A stretch of DNA of 64,000 nt from Rossellomorea aquimaris (GCF_000935355.1 NZ_JXZC01000006.1:161212-225211), one strand, 5' to 3'; shown: positions 48,395 through 58,432, counted from the stretch's first letter. Notes: generated from the sequence alone by a model not told the origin. Made by a program: numbers and translations.

Positions 48395-49166
48395 GTATCT
48401 CTTTGTTCTCCTTTTTATTTGCTCTATCGCCTTAGCAGGGTGGAAAACCAGTAATTTAAGTTCCTCAGGCGCTGTAATGGCCATAATGATAGGGCTTGCT
48501 ATTGGCTATTCATATGGCTTTGAGGGACTGTTTATATTAGGCGTGTTCTTTCTGTCATCAAGTATTTGGTCCCGGCTTTTTAAGAAGGATAAGCTGGGAA
48601 TAGAAGCTCGTTTAGCCAAAACGTCCATCAGGGACTGGCAGCAGGTATTGGCTAACGGAGGTCCTGCGGCCATCTTTGCCATTATATTTAGTTTTACGGG
48701 AAACGAGGTCTGGACACTTGCCTTCATTGCGTCGATCTCTGGGGCAAACGCTGATACTTGGGCCTCTGAAATCGGTCCTCTTAGTCAAAAAATGCCCTTT
48801 TCAGTAAGATCGTTCAGGAGAGTTCCGAAAGGCACGTCCGGTGCTATCTCCATCATCGGTACAGTTGCGGCGGTGTTGGGAGCGGCCCTTATTTCACTTG
48901 CTTCATTGATTATGTTGAATGATATGGATTCAACTCTCTTTTTTCTACTGATACTTTCTGGTTTTTTAGGGAACATCCTGGATACAGTGTTGGGAGCTTT
49001 CATTCAACTGGAGTATAAGTGTCCGGTTTGCAATCTTCGAACAGAATCACCTTTTCATTGTGGACATCACACCGAAAGGACGAAAGGGATTCCTTTCGTA
49101 AATAACGAGTTTGTGAATGCTATGTCGAGTCTATTTGCAGGAATACTTATGCTTATTTTATCTTGA
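48384..49166 (+). CDS. DUF92 family membrane protein
   Basis: 260 aa with about six to seven membrane helices and the DUF92/TIGR00297 signature SISGANADTWASEIG, followed by FRRVPKGTSGAIS. A cysteine pair CPVCNLRTESPFHCG sits near residue 215-230 in a loop and may bind metal. The family is related to phytol/dolichol kinase-like CDP-archaeol proteins, so a lipid-phosphate reaction is possible but unproven. GTG start overlaps yqgN. Confidence 0.85.
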   Translation: MAAEYLFVLLFICSIALAGWKTSNLSSSGAVMAIMIGLAIGYSYGFEGLFILGVFFLSSSIWSRLFKKDKLGIEARLAKTSIRDWQQVLANGGPAAIFAIIFSFTGNEVWTLAFIASISGANADTWASEIGPLSQKMPFSVRSFRRVPKGTSGAISIIGTVAAVLGAALISLASLIMLNDMDSTLFFLLILSGFLGNILDTVLGAFIQLEYKCPVCNLRTESPFHCGHHTERTKGIPFVNNEFVNAMSSLFAGILMLILS

Positions 49167-49252
49167 CGGTAATGAAAGAAAATATCGCTTCCTTATAATT
49201 TAGTGGGATAAGCTTCCCGATAATGACCAAACTACTATCAGGAGGGATCGTC

Positions 49253-49432
49253 ATGAACGGATGGACAAAATGGTTACTGCTGGGCGGTTTGATTCTTTTG
49301 CTGATTCCAAACCGATACCGATTGTTAAATGTACTTCTCGGGAACTTTCTCATTAGAAAATTTGCAGTAAAAGCGGCGATGGGGGTACCAGGTATTCGGT
49401 CAAAATTTATTCAAGGTGCATTTAGAGGATGA
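49253..49432 (+). CDS. yqgO: Small membrane protein YqgO-like
   Basis: 59 aa from ATG 49253 (AGGAGGGATCG upstream; the frame runs upstream to 49223 but that includes the ribosome site). One membrane helix (WLLLGGLILLLIP), then a basic amphipathic part (NRYRLLNVLLGNFLIRKF). A small protein of this kind lies before gluP in B. subtilis; function unknown. Confidence 0.75.
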   Translation: MNGWTKWLLLGGLILLLIPNRYRLLNVLLGNFLIRKFAVKAAMGVPGIRSKFIQGAFRG

Positions 49433-49445
49433 AATGAGTGGAAAT

Positions 49446-49488
49446 GACTGTAGAGTGGGTGTGAAAACCTCTCTTACAGTCTTTTTTG
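49446..49488 (+). terminator. Intrinsic terminator after yqgO
   Basis: GACTGTAGAG with CTCTTACAGTC (one bulge), then T6. It rules out a gluP start upstream of this point. Confidence 0.8.
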
Positions 49489-49489
49489 T

Positions 49490-49519
49490 TTTACAGTGTA
49501 AGAAAGGGTTCGGTATAGT
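49490..49519 (+). promoter_or_regulatory. Candidate sigma-A promoter for gluP
   Basis: TTTACA (49490-49495), 18-bp spacer, TATAGT (49514-49519), directly behind the yqgO terminator. Confidence 0.5.
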
Positions 49520-49562
49520 AGGGATAGACAAAGGATCTTTTAAAAAGAAAGTAGTGGATGAT

Positions 49563-51086
49563 GTGGATTTACGATATCATTATTTGTTTTGGAAGATAGC
49601 TCACTATTTGGTTGAATTTAAACAATATCGAATTCTTAATCTCTCTCCTAATCAAGATGAAATTTGGCTGGAAAACACCGGGATAAAAGAAGCAAACGTC
49701 ATTCGGATGGTCCTTAAAGATTTAGATTGGGGAAACTGGGTCAAGCGGGATATGGAATTGACCTCCGTGAATGGAGAGAAAATCAGGAAGTCCCTGGGTA
49801 AAAGGCAGCTTCAAGTGAAGAATATCTATGTCTCCACTTTTCCACCGGTAGATTCAGGTCCTGATTTATTCCAGGAACCAGTGAACAACCAAAAGACCAC
49901 CATTCAGCCTCTCCTTCTTCATGGTGATCAAAGTGTAGACACTCTTATGAATGATCCTTTTTTTAGTGAAGTGGATTGGGATCTCCCAAACGAAGTACTG
50001 GATGCCAATGTAGAATGGATAAAAAGCATGACCATGACTGCTTCTTCCAAACAGATACAAAAGGAAAGACAGCTGTTTGAAAAAGGAAAGCCGTTCTTTA
50101 CCTATTTCTTCATTGCACTCCAATTGATCATGTTCTTTATTCTCGAACTGAATGGTGGAAGCAAGGATCCGCAAACACTGATTGAGTTCGGAGCTAAGTA
50201 CAATCCCCTCATGATTGAAGGGGAATGGTGGCGACTCGTAACCCCGATCTTTCTACATATAGGAATACTGCATTTATTGATGAACACACTCGCCTTATTT
50301 TATCTGGGTACTGCAGTGGAGAAAATGTTCGGACGAATCCGATTTATCTTCATTTATATGATATCGGGAATCACGGGATCTCTAGCCAGCTTCCTTTTTA
50401 CATCCAATCTTTCTGCAGGAGCAAGTGGTGCAATCTTTGGCTGTTTCGGTGCGCTGCTGTACTTTGGTGTATTATATCCGAAAATCTTCTTCAGAACGAT
50501 GGGCACTAATATCATTGCGGTTATTCTATTGAATTTAGTCCTTGGCTTTACGATCCCGGGAATTGATAATGCAGGTCATATCGGTGGGTTAATAGGGGGG
50601 GTTCTCGCAGCAGGAATTGTCAGCTTGCCTAATGCTCTCCGTCCCTTGCGTCAATTACTGTTTCTGGGGGGAAGTATTGTACTTATTGGAGTACTTATGT
50701 CGAGGGGAATTGGTACAGATCCAACCTCTTGGGACGTTGACACAGTAAATGGTGTGGCACAGGAAAAGATTTCAAATCAACAGTGGGAGGAAGCTGAAAA
50801 AATTCTTCTCCCTGTAGTTGAGGATGGATCACCAAATGCCCAGACATTTTTCTACCTATCATATGCTGAAATCAAGCTGAACAAATTAGCACCGGCGAAG
50901 AATCATTTGAAAGCTGCGATTGACGAGAATGGACAATTTCATGAAGCTCACTACAATCTTGCGTTAATTCTGATTGATTCTGGTGAAAGGAAGGAAGCTC
51001 TTGTACATGCAAAAAAAGCCTATGAATTAAATAGGCAGGATGATAATTATGAAAAACTTTATAAAGAATTACAGGAGAACATTTAA
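49563..51086 (+). CDS. gluP: Rhomboid intramembrane serine protease GluP (YqgP)
   Basis: 507 aa from GTG 49563 (MDLRYHYLFWKIAHYLVE), chosen because the family begins with a similar YWKIA segment and because a terminator and promoter lie at 49446-49519; GTG 49554 is an alternative and the ribosome site (AGAAAG, TAGTGG) is weak. Cytosolic N-terminal domain (1-180), then seven membrane helices with the catalytic Ser in GASGAIFG and His in AGHIGGLIGG, and C-terminal TPR repeats (SNQQWEEAEKILLPVV, YAEIKLNKLAPAKNHLKAA). In B. subtilis it cleaves the Mg transporter MgtE with FtsH. Contains HxN motif HIGILHLLMN. Confidence 0.93.
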   Translation: MDLRYHYLFWKIAHYLVEFKQYRILNLSPNQDEIWLENTGIKEANVIRMVLKDLDWGNWVKRDMELTSVNGEKIRKSLGKRQLQVKNIYVSTFPPVDSGPDLFQEPVNNQKTTIQPLLLHGDQSVDTLMNDPFFSEVDWDLPNEVLDANVEWIKSMTMTASSKQIQKERQLFEKGKPFFTYFFIALQLIMFFILELNGGSKDPQTLIEFGAKYNPLMIEGEWWRLVTPIFLHIGILHLLMNTLALFYLGTAVEKMFGRIRFIFIYMISGITGSLASFLFTSNLSAGASGAIFGCFGALLYFGVLYPKIFFRTMGTNIIAVILLNLVLGFTIPGIDNAGHIGGLIGGVLAAGIVSLPNALRPLRQLLFLGGSIVLIGVLMSRGIGTDPTSWDVDTVNGVAQEKISNQQWEEAEKILLPVVEDGSPNAQTFFYLSYAEIKLNKLAPAKNHLKAAIDENGQFHEAHYNLALILIDSGERKEALVHAKKAYELNRQDDNYEKLYKELQENI

Positions 51087-51961
51087 AAGGAAATCTGTTG
51101 TTTAAGTAAAGAAGCTTCTCCATTTTTATCAATCAGTAACACGAGAACTTCTTTTCGATCATTCTTCACTAATATAAGTGGGATGGCACTGTCTATTGAC
51201 TCAATGACAGAGCCGTCCTCTTTTTTTATTCCTAAATAATAGTTTTTATAAAGTCCTTCCCATAGGTTTCCGATTAGACGATCCCACTCTCCCTGAGTGA
51301 ACCCCTCTAAAGGCTGACTTTCTAATTGGGGAAGTCGGGTTAATGGAAAGGATGTATACTCATCAATAGGGATTTCTAAGGAAGTAATCGCCTTTTCCCA
51401 CAGGTAGTCGAGCTGCTGCGTGGTCACTTTGTCCAAAATGTTCTTCCATTCTTTTTCTGCATCCGTACCCGGCTCCCGGAAGGCATTTAGCGAGCTGAAA
51501 TTTGAATCAATCACATACAAGGCATCTTCAGACATTTTCTGTGCGCTAGTAAACTCTGTTTCGGTTTCGTGAATTTCAGAATAATGGAATGAAACAGCTT
51601 GAAGCAGGCTGCTTTCTTTGCCCTTAATGGTTGATTCCTCCACAATTTGATCCGTGTTTTGTTCCCACTCATTCATGAGTCCCTTCAACCTGCCGTTCAT
51701 AAATAAAAAGCCGACATCCTGACGCAAATATGCCGGTGAATCCAGCTTTGAAGACACCTTCCAGTTTACCTCATAATGATCATTTTTCTTCTCGGGTTGA
51801 AGCATCAGAATAGTAGTGGCAGATTCATAGGAAACATTTTCATTTATCGGGAAAAAAATAATACTTTCTTCTGTTTGGGGTTTATAAATAAATTGTATCC
51901 CAAGAGCAACGATGCACATGATGACAAGAAAGGGCATGGCTTCTTTTAGTCTTTGTCTCAT
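51083..51961 (-). CDS. Unknown membrane-anchored protein
   Basis: About 292 aa; start ATG 51961 or 51970. One N-terminal membrane helix (AMPFLVIMCIVALGIQFIY), then an extracytoplasmic domain of about 260 residues without recognised motifs (ESIIFFPINENVSYESATT, WKVSSKLDSPAYLRQ). Convergent with gluP: their stop codons share one TTTAAA palindrome at 51082-51087, leaving no room for a terminator. No family recognised; not part of the B. subtilis order that I recall. Confidence 0.78.
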   Translation of the reverse strand: MRQRLKEAMPFLVIMCIVALGIQFIYKPQTEESIIFFPINENVSYESATTILMLQPEKKNDHYEVNWKVSSKLDSPAYLRQDVGFLFMNGRLKGLMNEWEQNTDQIVEESTIKGKESSLLQAVSFHYSEIHETETEFTSAQKMSEDALYVIDSNFSSLNAFREPGTDAEKEWKNILDKVTTQQLDYLWEKAITSLEIPIDEYTSFPLTRLPQLESQPLEGFTQGEWDRLIGNLWEGLYKNYYLGIKKEDGSVIESIDSAIPLILVKNDRKEVLVLLIDKNGEASLLKQQISF

Positions 51962-52101
51962 TAGGTTCACTCCAATAGTATGTCCATTTGTAAATAGTAT
52001 GAAGAGCAGGATATCAATATGATAGGATGTATGTTTTCTAGCTTCTTTGACTAGGATGGTAAAGATGGAAATTCATGTAAAGGTATTGGGAGTGAAGGCT
52101 A

Positions 52102-53562
52102 ATGACAAATCAAAAGAAAAAGCCTGTCTCTACTCAGATTGAAGAAAACACCAATTATTTAAGGGATACCTTAGCTGTAGACAAAAGCTTTGATGTCATT
52201 CAATTGGATCTGGAGTATGCAGAGAGAAAAATGGCGATGTTTTTAGTGGATGGCTTTGTTAAAGATGATATTATGCATTATCTAATGAAGCTCTTATCGG
52301 GACTTAGTCCTGAACAATTAGAAGAAGATACTTTAGAAAAATTATTGAAGACGTACATTCCCTACATAGAGATAGAGCAAGTGGATGATTTGAACCAAGT
52401 GATCGATTTGGTATTGGCAGGTCCGACAGCCCTTGTGGTGGATGGCATTGATAAGGTCATTATGATTGATGCAAGAACATATCCTGTCAGAGGTCCACAG
52501 GAACCGGATATTGAACGGGTAGTGAGAGGGTCAAGAGATGGATATGTAGAAACGATTGTATTTAACACTGCGCTAACTAGAAGGAGAGTTCGTGACCCTT
52601 CTCTTCGAATGGAATATATGCAAGTAGGAAGAAGATCCAAAACGGATATTGTCGTCAGTTATATTGAAGACATTGCCGATCCGCATTTAGTCCATAAAAT
52701 CAAAGATGCTCTTTCGAAGATTGACACAGATGGTCTTCCCATGGGGGAGAAGACACTGGAGGAGTTTATTGCTGGACGACACTGGAATCCGTATCCTATG
52801 GTACGGTATACAGAAAGGCCGGATACAGCAGCCGCACATTTATATGAAGGACACGTCATCATTATGGTCGACGGTTCACCGAGTGTGTTGATTACCCCGA
52901 CAACTTTTTGGCATCATCTACAACATGCCGAAGAATATAGAAACAAGCCGTCTGTAGGAGCTTACCTTCGTTTTGTGAGGTTTATCGCTGTCTGGAGCTC
53001 GATTTTCTTATTGCCTCTTTATTATTTATTTGCGATCCAACCCGATCTATTACCGGAATCAATGAGGTATGTGGGTCCCGATGAGGTGGGAGAAGTTCCT
53101 TTATTTCTTCAATTTCTAATTATTGAAGTCGGGATCGATATTTTGCGGATGGCTGCCATTCATACCCCTTCTTCGTTAGCGACTGCCCTGGGTCTAGTGG
53201 CGGCCTTAATGATTGGACAAGTGGCGGTGGAAGTGGGGCTCTTAATTAATGAAGTCATTCTTTACCTCGCTATTGCAGCAATCGGTACCTTTTCAACACC
53301 AAGCTATGAGATGAGCTTAGCAAACCGGTTAGTCAGGATTTTCTTATTGATCTGTACTGCATTATTCGGGGTGTATGGATTTGTTGTGGGTATACTGTTG
53401 TGGATTATTATGCTTTCAAGAATGAAATCCTTTGATATTCCGTATATGTGGCCATTTATTCCGTTTAATTTGAGAGCATTCCGGGACGTATTCCTGCGTT
53501 CGCCTATGCCCTTAAAAAACAGACGACCACGATTCCTGCACCCGAAAGATCCAGATCGTTAA
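52102..53562 (+). CDS. SpoVAF-like GerA family spore germination protein
   Basis: 486 aa. An N-terminal soluble domain (1-285) with GerA-family motifs (DGFVKDDIMHYLMKLL, VDGIDKVIMIDARTYPVRGPQEPDIERVVRGSRDG split by sense, PDTAAAHLYEGHVIIMVDGSP), then four to five membrane helices (about 295-440), and a Pro/Arg-rich tail. Length and the PQEPDIERVVRGSRDG segment fit SpoVAF best. SpoVAF forms ion channels with FigP/YqhR that amplify germination signals. Here it stands alone, not in a spoVA operon. GGGAGTG before the ATG. Confidence 0.87.
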   Translation: MTNQKKKPVSTQIEENTNYLRDTLAVDKSFDVIQLDLEYAERKMAMFLVDGFVKDDIMHYLMKLLSGLSPEQLEEDTLEKLLKTYIPYIEIEQVDDLNQVIDLVLAGPTALVVDGIDKVIMIDARTYPVRGPQEPDIERVVRGSRDGYVETIVFNTALTRRRVRDPSLRMEYMQVGRRSKTDIVVSYIEDIADPHLVHKIKDALSKIDTDGLPMGEKTLEEFIAGRHWNPYPMVRYTERPDTAAAHLYEGHVIIMVDGSPSVLITPTTFWHHLQHAEEYRNKPSVGAYLRFVRFIAVWSSIFLLPLYYLFAIQPDLLPESMRYVGPDEVGEVPLFLQFLIIEVGIDILRMAAIHTPSSLATALGLVAALMIGQVAVEVGLLINEVILYLAIAAIGTFSTPSYEMSLANRLVRIFLLICTALFGVYGFVVGILLWIIMLSRMKSFDIPYMWPFIPFNLRAFRDVFLRSPMPLKNRRPRFLHPKDPDR

Positions 53563-53574
53563 ACTAAGTTAAAG

Positions 53575-53616
53575 AGACTTACTTATTGGATATTCCATTA
53601 AGTAGGTCTTTTTTTC
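53575..53616 (+). terminator. Intrinsic terminator after the spoVAF-like gene
   Basis: AGACTTACTTA with TAAGTAGGTCT, 13-nt loop, then T7. Confidence 0.87.
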
Positions 53617-53714
53617 TTTGGTTGCTTAGATAGGATATTTGATAGCTGCATATTGAGAAGATGGGGATTTTCACTTATACTTTAAGGTGAATGATAGAAA
53701 GCAGGGTGTATGTT

Positions 53715-53921
53715 ATGAAAACGATTTATGATATCCAACAGTTACTAAAAAGTTATGGGACCATTATATATGTTGGGCATCGTCTTTCTGACCTGCAACT
53801 AATGGAAGGCGAACTAATAGAACTTTATCAATCCCAGCTGATCGACACGCGGGATTTTCAAACAGCTTTGTTTTTGTTGCGGCATGAAATACAAATTGAA
53901 AAAGAAAAACAGGACAGGTGA
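53715..53921 (+). CDS. yqgQ: DUF910 family protein YqgQ
   Basis: 68 aa from ATG 53715 (GCAGGGTG upstream), [21 protein letters not shown] ... a small three-helix protein of the DUF910 family, found just before glcK in Bacillus. The C-terminal stop overlaps the ribosome site of glcK. May bind nucleic acid by its fold; unproven. Confidence 0.9.
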   Translation: MKTIYDIQQLLKSYGTIIYVGHRLSDLQLMEGELIELYQSQLIDTRDFQTALFLLRHEIQIEKEKQDR

Positions 53922-53926
53922 TAAAG

Positions 53927-54895
53927 ATGACAGAAAAGTGGTTGGTCGGTGTAGACTTAGGAGGGACGACGACAAAAATCGCGTTCTTGAGTAAGTACGG
54001 TGAACTTTTACATAAATGGGAAATCCCTACTGATAAATCCGAGAATGGGAAAAATATCATCGTTGATATTGCTAAAGCGATTGATAAGAAGCTGGAACAA
54101 TTAGATCAGTCCAGAGATAAACTTGTCGGGATCGGGATGGGTGCACCGGGACCGGTCGATATGGCAAAAGGCATTATTTACGAAGCGGTTAATTTAGGCT
54201 GGGATAAGAATACGCCATTAAAGGACTTACTTGAAATGGAAACAGGTTTATCAGCCGTTATTGATAATGATGCAAATTGCGCAGCATTGGGTGAAATGTG
54301 GAAAGGTGCAGGAGACGGTGCGAAGGATATCGTTTGTGTCACTCTTGGAACCGGTGTTGGCGGTGGAGTCATAACCAATGGGGATGTCGTGCATGGTGTG
54401 AAAGGTGCAGGTGGTGAAATCGGGCATATTACCGTTGTTCCAGAAGGGGGATTCCAATGTAACTGTGGAAAGACAGGTTGTTTGGAAACGGTTGCTTCTG
54501 CGACAGGAGTCGTTCGTCTCGCAAATGAAAAACTGGATGGGGCAACGAAAGCGTCTGTTCTTCGCGAGATCAGGGAGTCCCATGGTATAGTCAGTGCAAA
54601 GGATATCTTTGATGCAGCAAGAGAACATGATGAACTTGCCCTTGAAGTCATCGATCAATTAGCCTTCTTTCTAGGATTGTCCCTGGCGAATTTAGGAAAT
54701 GCACTTAACCCGGAAAAGATTGTCATCGGTGGAGGGGTTTCCAAAGCGGGTGATATATTATTAAATCCGGTTGTGAAATATTTCGAACAGTTCTCATTCC
54801 CAACCGTCCGTACTTCAACCAATCTGAGTATCGCTACCCTTGGAAATGATGCGGGTGTGATTGGAGCAGCCTGGTTAGTAAAGAATAAAATCTGA
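53927..54895 (+). CDS. glcK: Glucokinase (ROK family)
   Basis: 322 aa from ATG 53927 (AGGTGATAAAG upstream). Phosphate motif [14 protein letters not shown], sugar-binding [26 protein letters not shown], and the ROK zinc motif [10 protein letters not shown]. Phosphorylates glucose to glucose-6-phosphate. Six nt behind yqgQ, same operon. Closed by a terminator. Confidence 0.95.
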   Translation: MTEKWLVGVDLGGTTTKIAFLSKYGELLHKWEIPTDKSENGKNIIVDIAKAIDKKLEQLDQSRDKLVGIGMGAPGPVDMAKGIIYEAVNLGWDKNTPLKDLLEMETGLSAVIDNDANCAALGEMWKGAGDGAKDIVCVTLGTGVGGGVITNGDVVHGVKGAGGEIGHITVVPEGGFQCNCGKTGCLETVASATGVVRLANEKLDGATKASVLREIRESHGIVSAKDIFDAAREHDELALEVIDQLAFFLGLSLANLGNALNPEKIVIGGGVSKAGDILLNPVVKYFEQFSFPTVRTSTNLSIATLGNDAGVIGAAWLVKNKI

Positions 54896-54931
54896 TGGGG
54901 ATATGATGTATCAATGGATATTCATTCCGGA

Positions 54932-54968
54932 AGAAAAGAGCTTTCCTGAAAAGGAGGGTTCTTTTTTC
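54932..54968 (+). terminator. Intrinsic terminator after glcK
   Basis: AAGAGCTTTCCT with AGGAGGGTTCTT (G-T pairs), then T5. Confidence 0.75.
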
Positions 54969-55045
54969 TGTCATTCTAGTATCTGTAGAGGGTAGTCTAT
55001 AAGACATAGGGACATTAGAACCGTTTTGAAGAAATATAGTTATTT

Positions 55046-55071
55046 TGAAACTTTTAACGGTTTCAATCGTC
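55046..55071 (+). promoter_or_regulatory. ECF-sigma-type promoter upstream of ltaS
   Basis: TGAAAC (55046-55051), 16-bp spacer, CGTC (55068-55071): an exact match to the sigma-M/sigma-X class consensus of Bacillus. About 195 nt before ltaS, consistent with envelope-stress control. Confidence 0.75.
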
Positions 55072-55135
55072 TAATAGTATGGGTAAGAGAATAAGACTTA
55101 AATATTAATTGTAAATGTACAATATGAAATGGAGT

Positions 55136-55164
55136 TTGACGTTTTGTAAAAAAAGTATTAAGAT
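55136..55164 (+). promoter_or_regulatory. Candidate sigma-A promoter upstream of ltaS
   Basis: TTGACG (55136-55141), 17-bp spacer, TAAGAT (55159-55164), about 100 nt before the ATG. With the ECF-type site upstream it suggests dual control. Confidence 0.65.
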
Positions 55165-55266
55165 ATTTCAAGGCTGTGTTTTAAAAATTACCTTATTTTA
55201 CCAATAAAAATATAACATGAATGTGTTACATACGAAGGAACCGTTTGTAGCAAGGAGGTTGATTAA

Positions 55267-57135
55267 ATGAAATTGAAAAAGACACCAAAGGCTTCTCTAA
55301 TTATCATCGCTGCATTGCTTCTTTGGGTTAAAACGTATATTGTCTATAAAACTAGTTTTGATATAAAGATAGAGAGTACACTCCAAGAACTTATTCTCTT
55401 CATCAACCCACTAAGTTTCTTACTATTTATCTTCGGAGTAGGGTTACTTCTTAAGAAGGATAAGTCTCGCACCAGATATATTATCGCTGCCAGCTTCGTC
55501 CTTTCGTTTATCCTATACGGAAACGTTGTTTTCTATCGATTTTTTGATGACTTCCTGACACTCCCTGTCCTATTTCAAACCAGCAATTTTTCTGATTTAG
55601 GTACGAGTGCCAGCGCGATTATGAGCTGGAAGGATTTATTCTATTTCACAGATGTCATTGTATTAATTCTCTTCATTAAATTAAAGCCGACATGGTTTTC
55701 TTTACAAAACTACAGCCGGGCTAATCGACGTGCGTATTTCCTGGTTGCAACCGCACTGGTTTTCTTTAATCTGGGATTAGCGGAATCAGAAAGACCACAG
55801 CTTCTCACCAGAACGTTCGATCGTGAAATGTTAGTAAAGAATATCGGAACATATAATTACCATGTGTATGATATTTTCTTGCAATCCAAGTCCTCGGCTC
55901 AACGAGCAATGGCTGACGGCAGTGAATTAGCTGATATTGATAACTATGTCCGTGCAAGTTACATCGAGCCTGATAAAGAAATGTTCGGGGTTGCAAAGGA
56001 CAAGAACTTAATCATTGTATCACTCGAGTCCCTTCAGAACTTTGTCATTAATAGCGAAGTGAACGGTCAGGAAATTACACCATTCCTTAATGAGTTTATT
56101 GGTGAAAGCTACTACTTTGATAATTTCTATCATCAAACCCAGCAAGGGAAAACGTCAGACTCAGAATTTTTACTCGATAATTCCCTTTACCCATTGAACA
56201 GGGGGGCAGTATTCTTCACTCATTCTGGAAATGAGTTTGAATCCATGACAGAAAAGCTTGGTGAAAATGGATACTATACAACCGCTATGCATGCTAACAA
56301 TAAAAGCTTCTGGAATCGTGACATTATGTATGACTCCTTAGGATACGAACGTTTCTATTCTTTACCCGACTATGAGGTAACGGAAGAGAATTCTGTTAAC
56401 TGGGGTATGAAGGATATTCCGTTCTTTGAGCAATCTGTTGAGCACATGAAAGAGATGCCTCAACCGTTCAGTACGAAGATGATTACATTAACGAACCATT
56501 ATCCATTCACATTAGATGAAGAAGATAAGCTGATCGATCCTTACACATCCAAAGATGGTACGGTCAATCGTTACTTCCAAACTGTTCGTTATATGGATGA
56601 AGCTGTAAAGAACTTCATTACCGACTTGAAGGAATCAGGATTATATGAAAACTCCGTTATCGTGATGTACGGGGATCACTATGGTATTTCTGAAAACCAT
56701 AATAAGGCCATGAGTCAATATTTAGGTAAAGAGGTAACGCCATTTGTAAGCACACAGCTTCAACAGGTCCCAATGATCATTCACATTCCTGGACAAGAAG
56801 GTAAGACCATTTCTAAAGTTTCCGGGCAAATCGACCTGAAACCAACCGTTTTGCACCTTTTAGGTATCGACACGAAGAATGACATACAGTTCGGTTCGGA
56901 TATCTTCTCCAGTCAGCATGAAGACCTTGCCATTCTGCGCGATGGCCGTTTCATCACTGAGGAATATGTTTTTGCCGGTGAAAAGTGTTGGAATAAGGAA
57001 ACAGAAGAAACAACGGATATGAAATACTGTGAGCCATATAAAGAGCGTGTGGATGAAGAGTTAGGATACTCCGATAAGATCATCAATGGAGACCTCCTTC
57101 GCTTTTACGGTGAAACCGAAAATAATGAAGAATAA
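55267..57135 (+). CDS. ltaS: Lipoteichoic acid synthase LtaS (YqgS type)
   Basis: 622 aa. Five N-terminal membrane helices (about 10-175), a linker with a possible type I signal peptidase site (AQRAMA near 211-216), then an extracellular sulfatase-like domain: metal ligand Glu254 in VSLESLQNF and catalytic Thr296 in QGKTSDSEF, plus YGDHYG. It polymerises glycerol phosphate from phosphatidylglycerol onto a glycolipid. GGAGG before the ATG. Own promoters and terminator, single gene. Confidence 0.95.
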   Translation: MKLKKTPKASLIIIAALLLWVKTYIVYKTSFDIKIESTLQELILFINPLSFLLFIFGVGLLLKKDKSRTRYIIAASFVLSFILYGNVVFYRFFDDFLTLPVLFQTSNFSDLGTSASAIMSWKDLFYFTDVIVLILFIKLKPTWFSLQNYSRANRRAYFLVATALVFFNLGLAESERPQLLTRTFDREMLVKNIGTYNYHVYDIFLQSKSSAQRAMADGSELADIDNYVRASYIEPDKEMFGVAKDKNLIIVSLESLQNFVINSEVNGQEITPFLNEFIGESYYFDNFYHQTQQGKTSDSEFLLDNSLYPLNRGAVFFTHSGNEFESMTEKLGENGYYTTAMHANNKSFWNRDIMYDSLGYERFYSLPDYEVTEENSVNWGMKDIPFFEQSVEHMKEMPQPFSTKMITLTNHYPFTLDEEDKLIDPYTSKDGTVNRYFQTVRYMDEAVKNFITDLKESGLYENSVIVMYGDHYGISENHNKAMSQYLGKEVTPFVSTQLQQVPMIIHIPGQEGKTISKVSGQIDLKPTVLHLLGIDTKNDIQFGSDIFSSQHEDLAILRDGRFITEEYVFAGEKCWNKETEETTDMKYCEPYKERVDEELGYSDKIINGDLLRFYGETENNEE

Positions 57136-57143
57136 GTTAGACA

Positions 57144-57174
57144 GAGCTTGCGAAGAGATTCGCAAGCTTTTTTT
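57144..57174 (+). terminator. Intrinsic terminator after ltaS
   Basis: AGCTTGCGAA with TTCGCAAGCT, GAGA tetraloop, then T7. Confidence 0.93.
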
Positions 57175-57236
57175 GTCATGAATTATAGAACCTTTCATAC
57201 ATGTAAGTAAGGACGTATGAATGGGGAGGTTCCTTC

Positions 57237-58430
57237 ATGAAAGTGAAAGTTCGCAGTGGTGATTCCTTTTGGTACTACAGTCAGCTGTTTTATATTCCAA
57301 TCCAATTAATCATTGATTCGAACCCTTCTGTTGATCCGGATGGATTGAAGATAGGTACAGAGATAGAACTCCCTGGATTTAGAAAAGAAAGCTACTCAAT
57401 TAAAAGAGGAGATTCATTCTGGACCCTTTCCCAGCAGCGGAATATAGGAGTAGACGCCTTACTCCTTTTGAACGAAGGGGTGAATCCTAACAGTTTGCAA
57501 ATAGGTTCAAGTATATTTCTGCCGTCAAGAGTCGTTTCCCCGATAGTAAACGGGAAACAAGCCTATAGTTCAGGAGCGCTTGATGATGACGTGAAGAAAC
57601 TAAAAGAGCTCTATCCATTTATCAAATTAAACTCAGTTGGAGAAAGTGTACTGGGGAAAGACCTCATTGAAATGAGAGTGGGCACCGGAAAGAAGAAGGT
57701 TCACATAAATGCGTCGTTTCATGCGAATGAATGGATTACCACCTCCATTTTGATGACGTTCATTAATGACTATTTACTATCGTTAACAAATGGAAACCTC
57801 ATGAGAGGAATTCAGACCCTTCCCTTATATGGAATGGTGACCATTTCGTTTGTACCTATGGTTAACCCGGATGGAGTGGATCTCGTTTTGAACGGACCAC
57901 CTGACGATAGAAGAAAAGAATTAATTGAAATCAATCGTGGAAGTACAGATTTTACGGGGTGGAAAGCAAATATAAGAGGTGTGGACCTGAATAACCAATT
58001 TCCTGCAAAATGGGAGGTGGAGAAAGAAAGGAAGGAAGAAAAATCACCAGCTCCGAGAGATTTCCCAGGATATAAGCCTCTTTCAGAACCTGAAACAATC
58101 GCTATGGCCAAACTGGCTCAACAAGAGAATTTTGACCGGCTGTTAGCCCTCCACACCCAGGGGAAAGAATTCTATTGGGGATACGAGGGCTTGGAACCGC
58201 CGGAAGCTGTCAATCTGGCAGCAGATTTTAACAGAGTGAGCGGGTATGAATCTGTCAGATATATTGATAGCTATGCCGGTTACAAAGATTGGTTTATTAA
58301 AGAATTCAAGAAAGCGGGCTTTACCATAGAGTTAGGAAAAGGAATAAACCCCTTGCCTCTGTCACAATTCACCGAAATCTACCAGGATATGCTCGGGATC
58401 TTCCTTGTATCGATTTATCGATGGTACTAA
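57237..58430 (+). CDS. yqgT: LysM - M14 metallopeptidase (gamma-D-glutamyl-L-diamino acid endopeptidase I type, YqgT)
   Basis: 397 aa. Two LysM repeats at residues 2-46 (VRSGDSFWYYSQLF) and 50-96 (IKRGDSFWTLSQQR), then an M14 carboxypeptidase-fold domain: zinc ligands in ASFHANEW (H and E) and HTQGKEF, substrate-binding region NPDGVDLVLNG, catalytic Glu in FTIELGKG. No signal peptide is visible. Cleaves the gamma-D-Glu-meso-DAP bond in peptide stems, as in spore wall or peptidoglycan recycling. GGGGAGG before the ATG. Confidence 0.93.
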   Translation: MKVKVRSGDSFWYYSQLFYIPIQLIIDSNPSVDPDGLKIGTEIELPGFRKESYSIKRGDSFWTLSQQRNIGVDALLLLNEGVNPNSLQIGSSIFLPSRVVSPIVNGKQAYSSGALDDDVKKLKELYPFIKLNSVGESVLGKDLIEMRVGTGKKKVHINASFHANEWITTSILMTFINDYLLSLTNGNLMRGIQTLPLYGMVTISFVPMVNPDGVDLVLNGPPDDRRKELIEINRGSTDFTGWKANIRGVDLNNQFPAKWEVEKERKEEKSPAPRDFPGYKPLSEPETIAMAKLAQQENFDRLLALHTQGKEFYWGYEGLEPPEAVNLAADFNRVSGYESVRYIDSYAGYKDWFIKEFKKAGFTIELGKGINPLPLSQFTEIYQDMLGIFLVSIYRWY

Positions 58431-58432
58431 CT

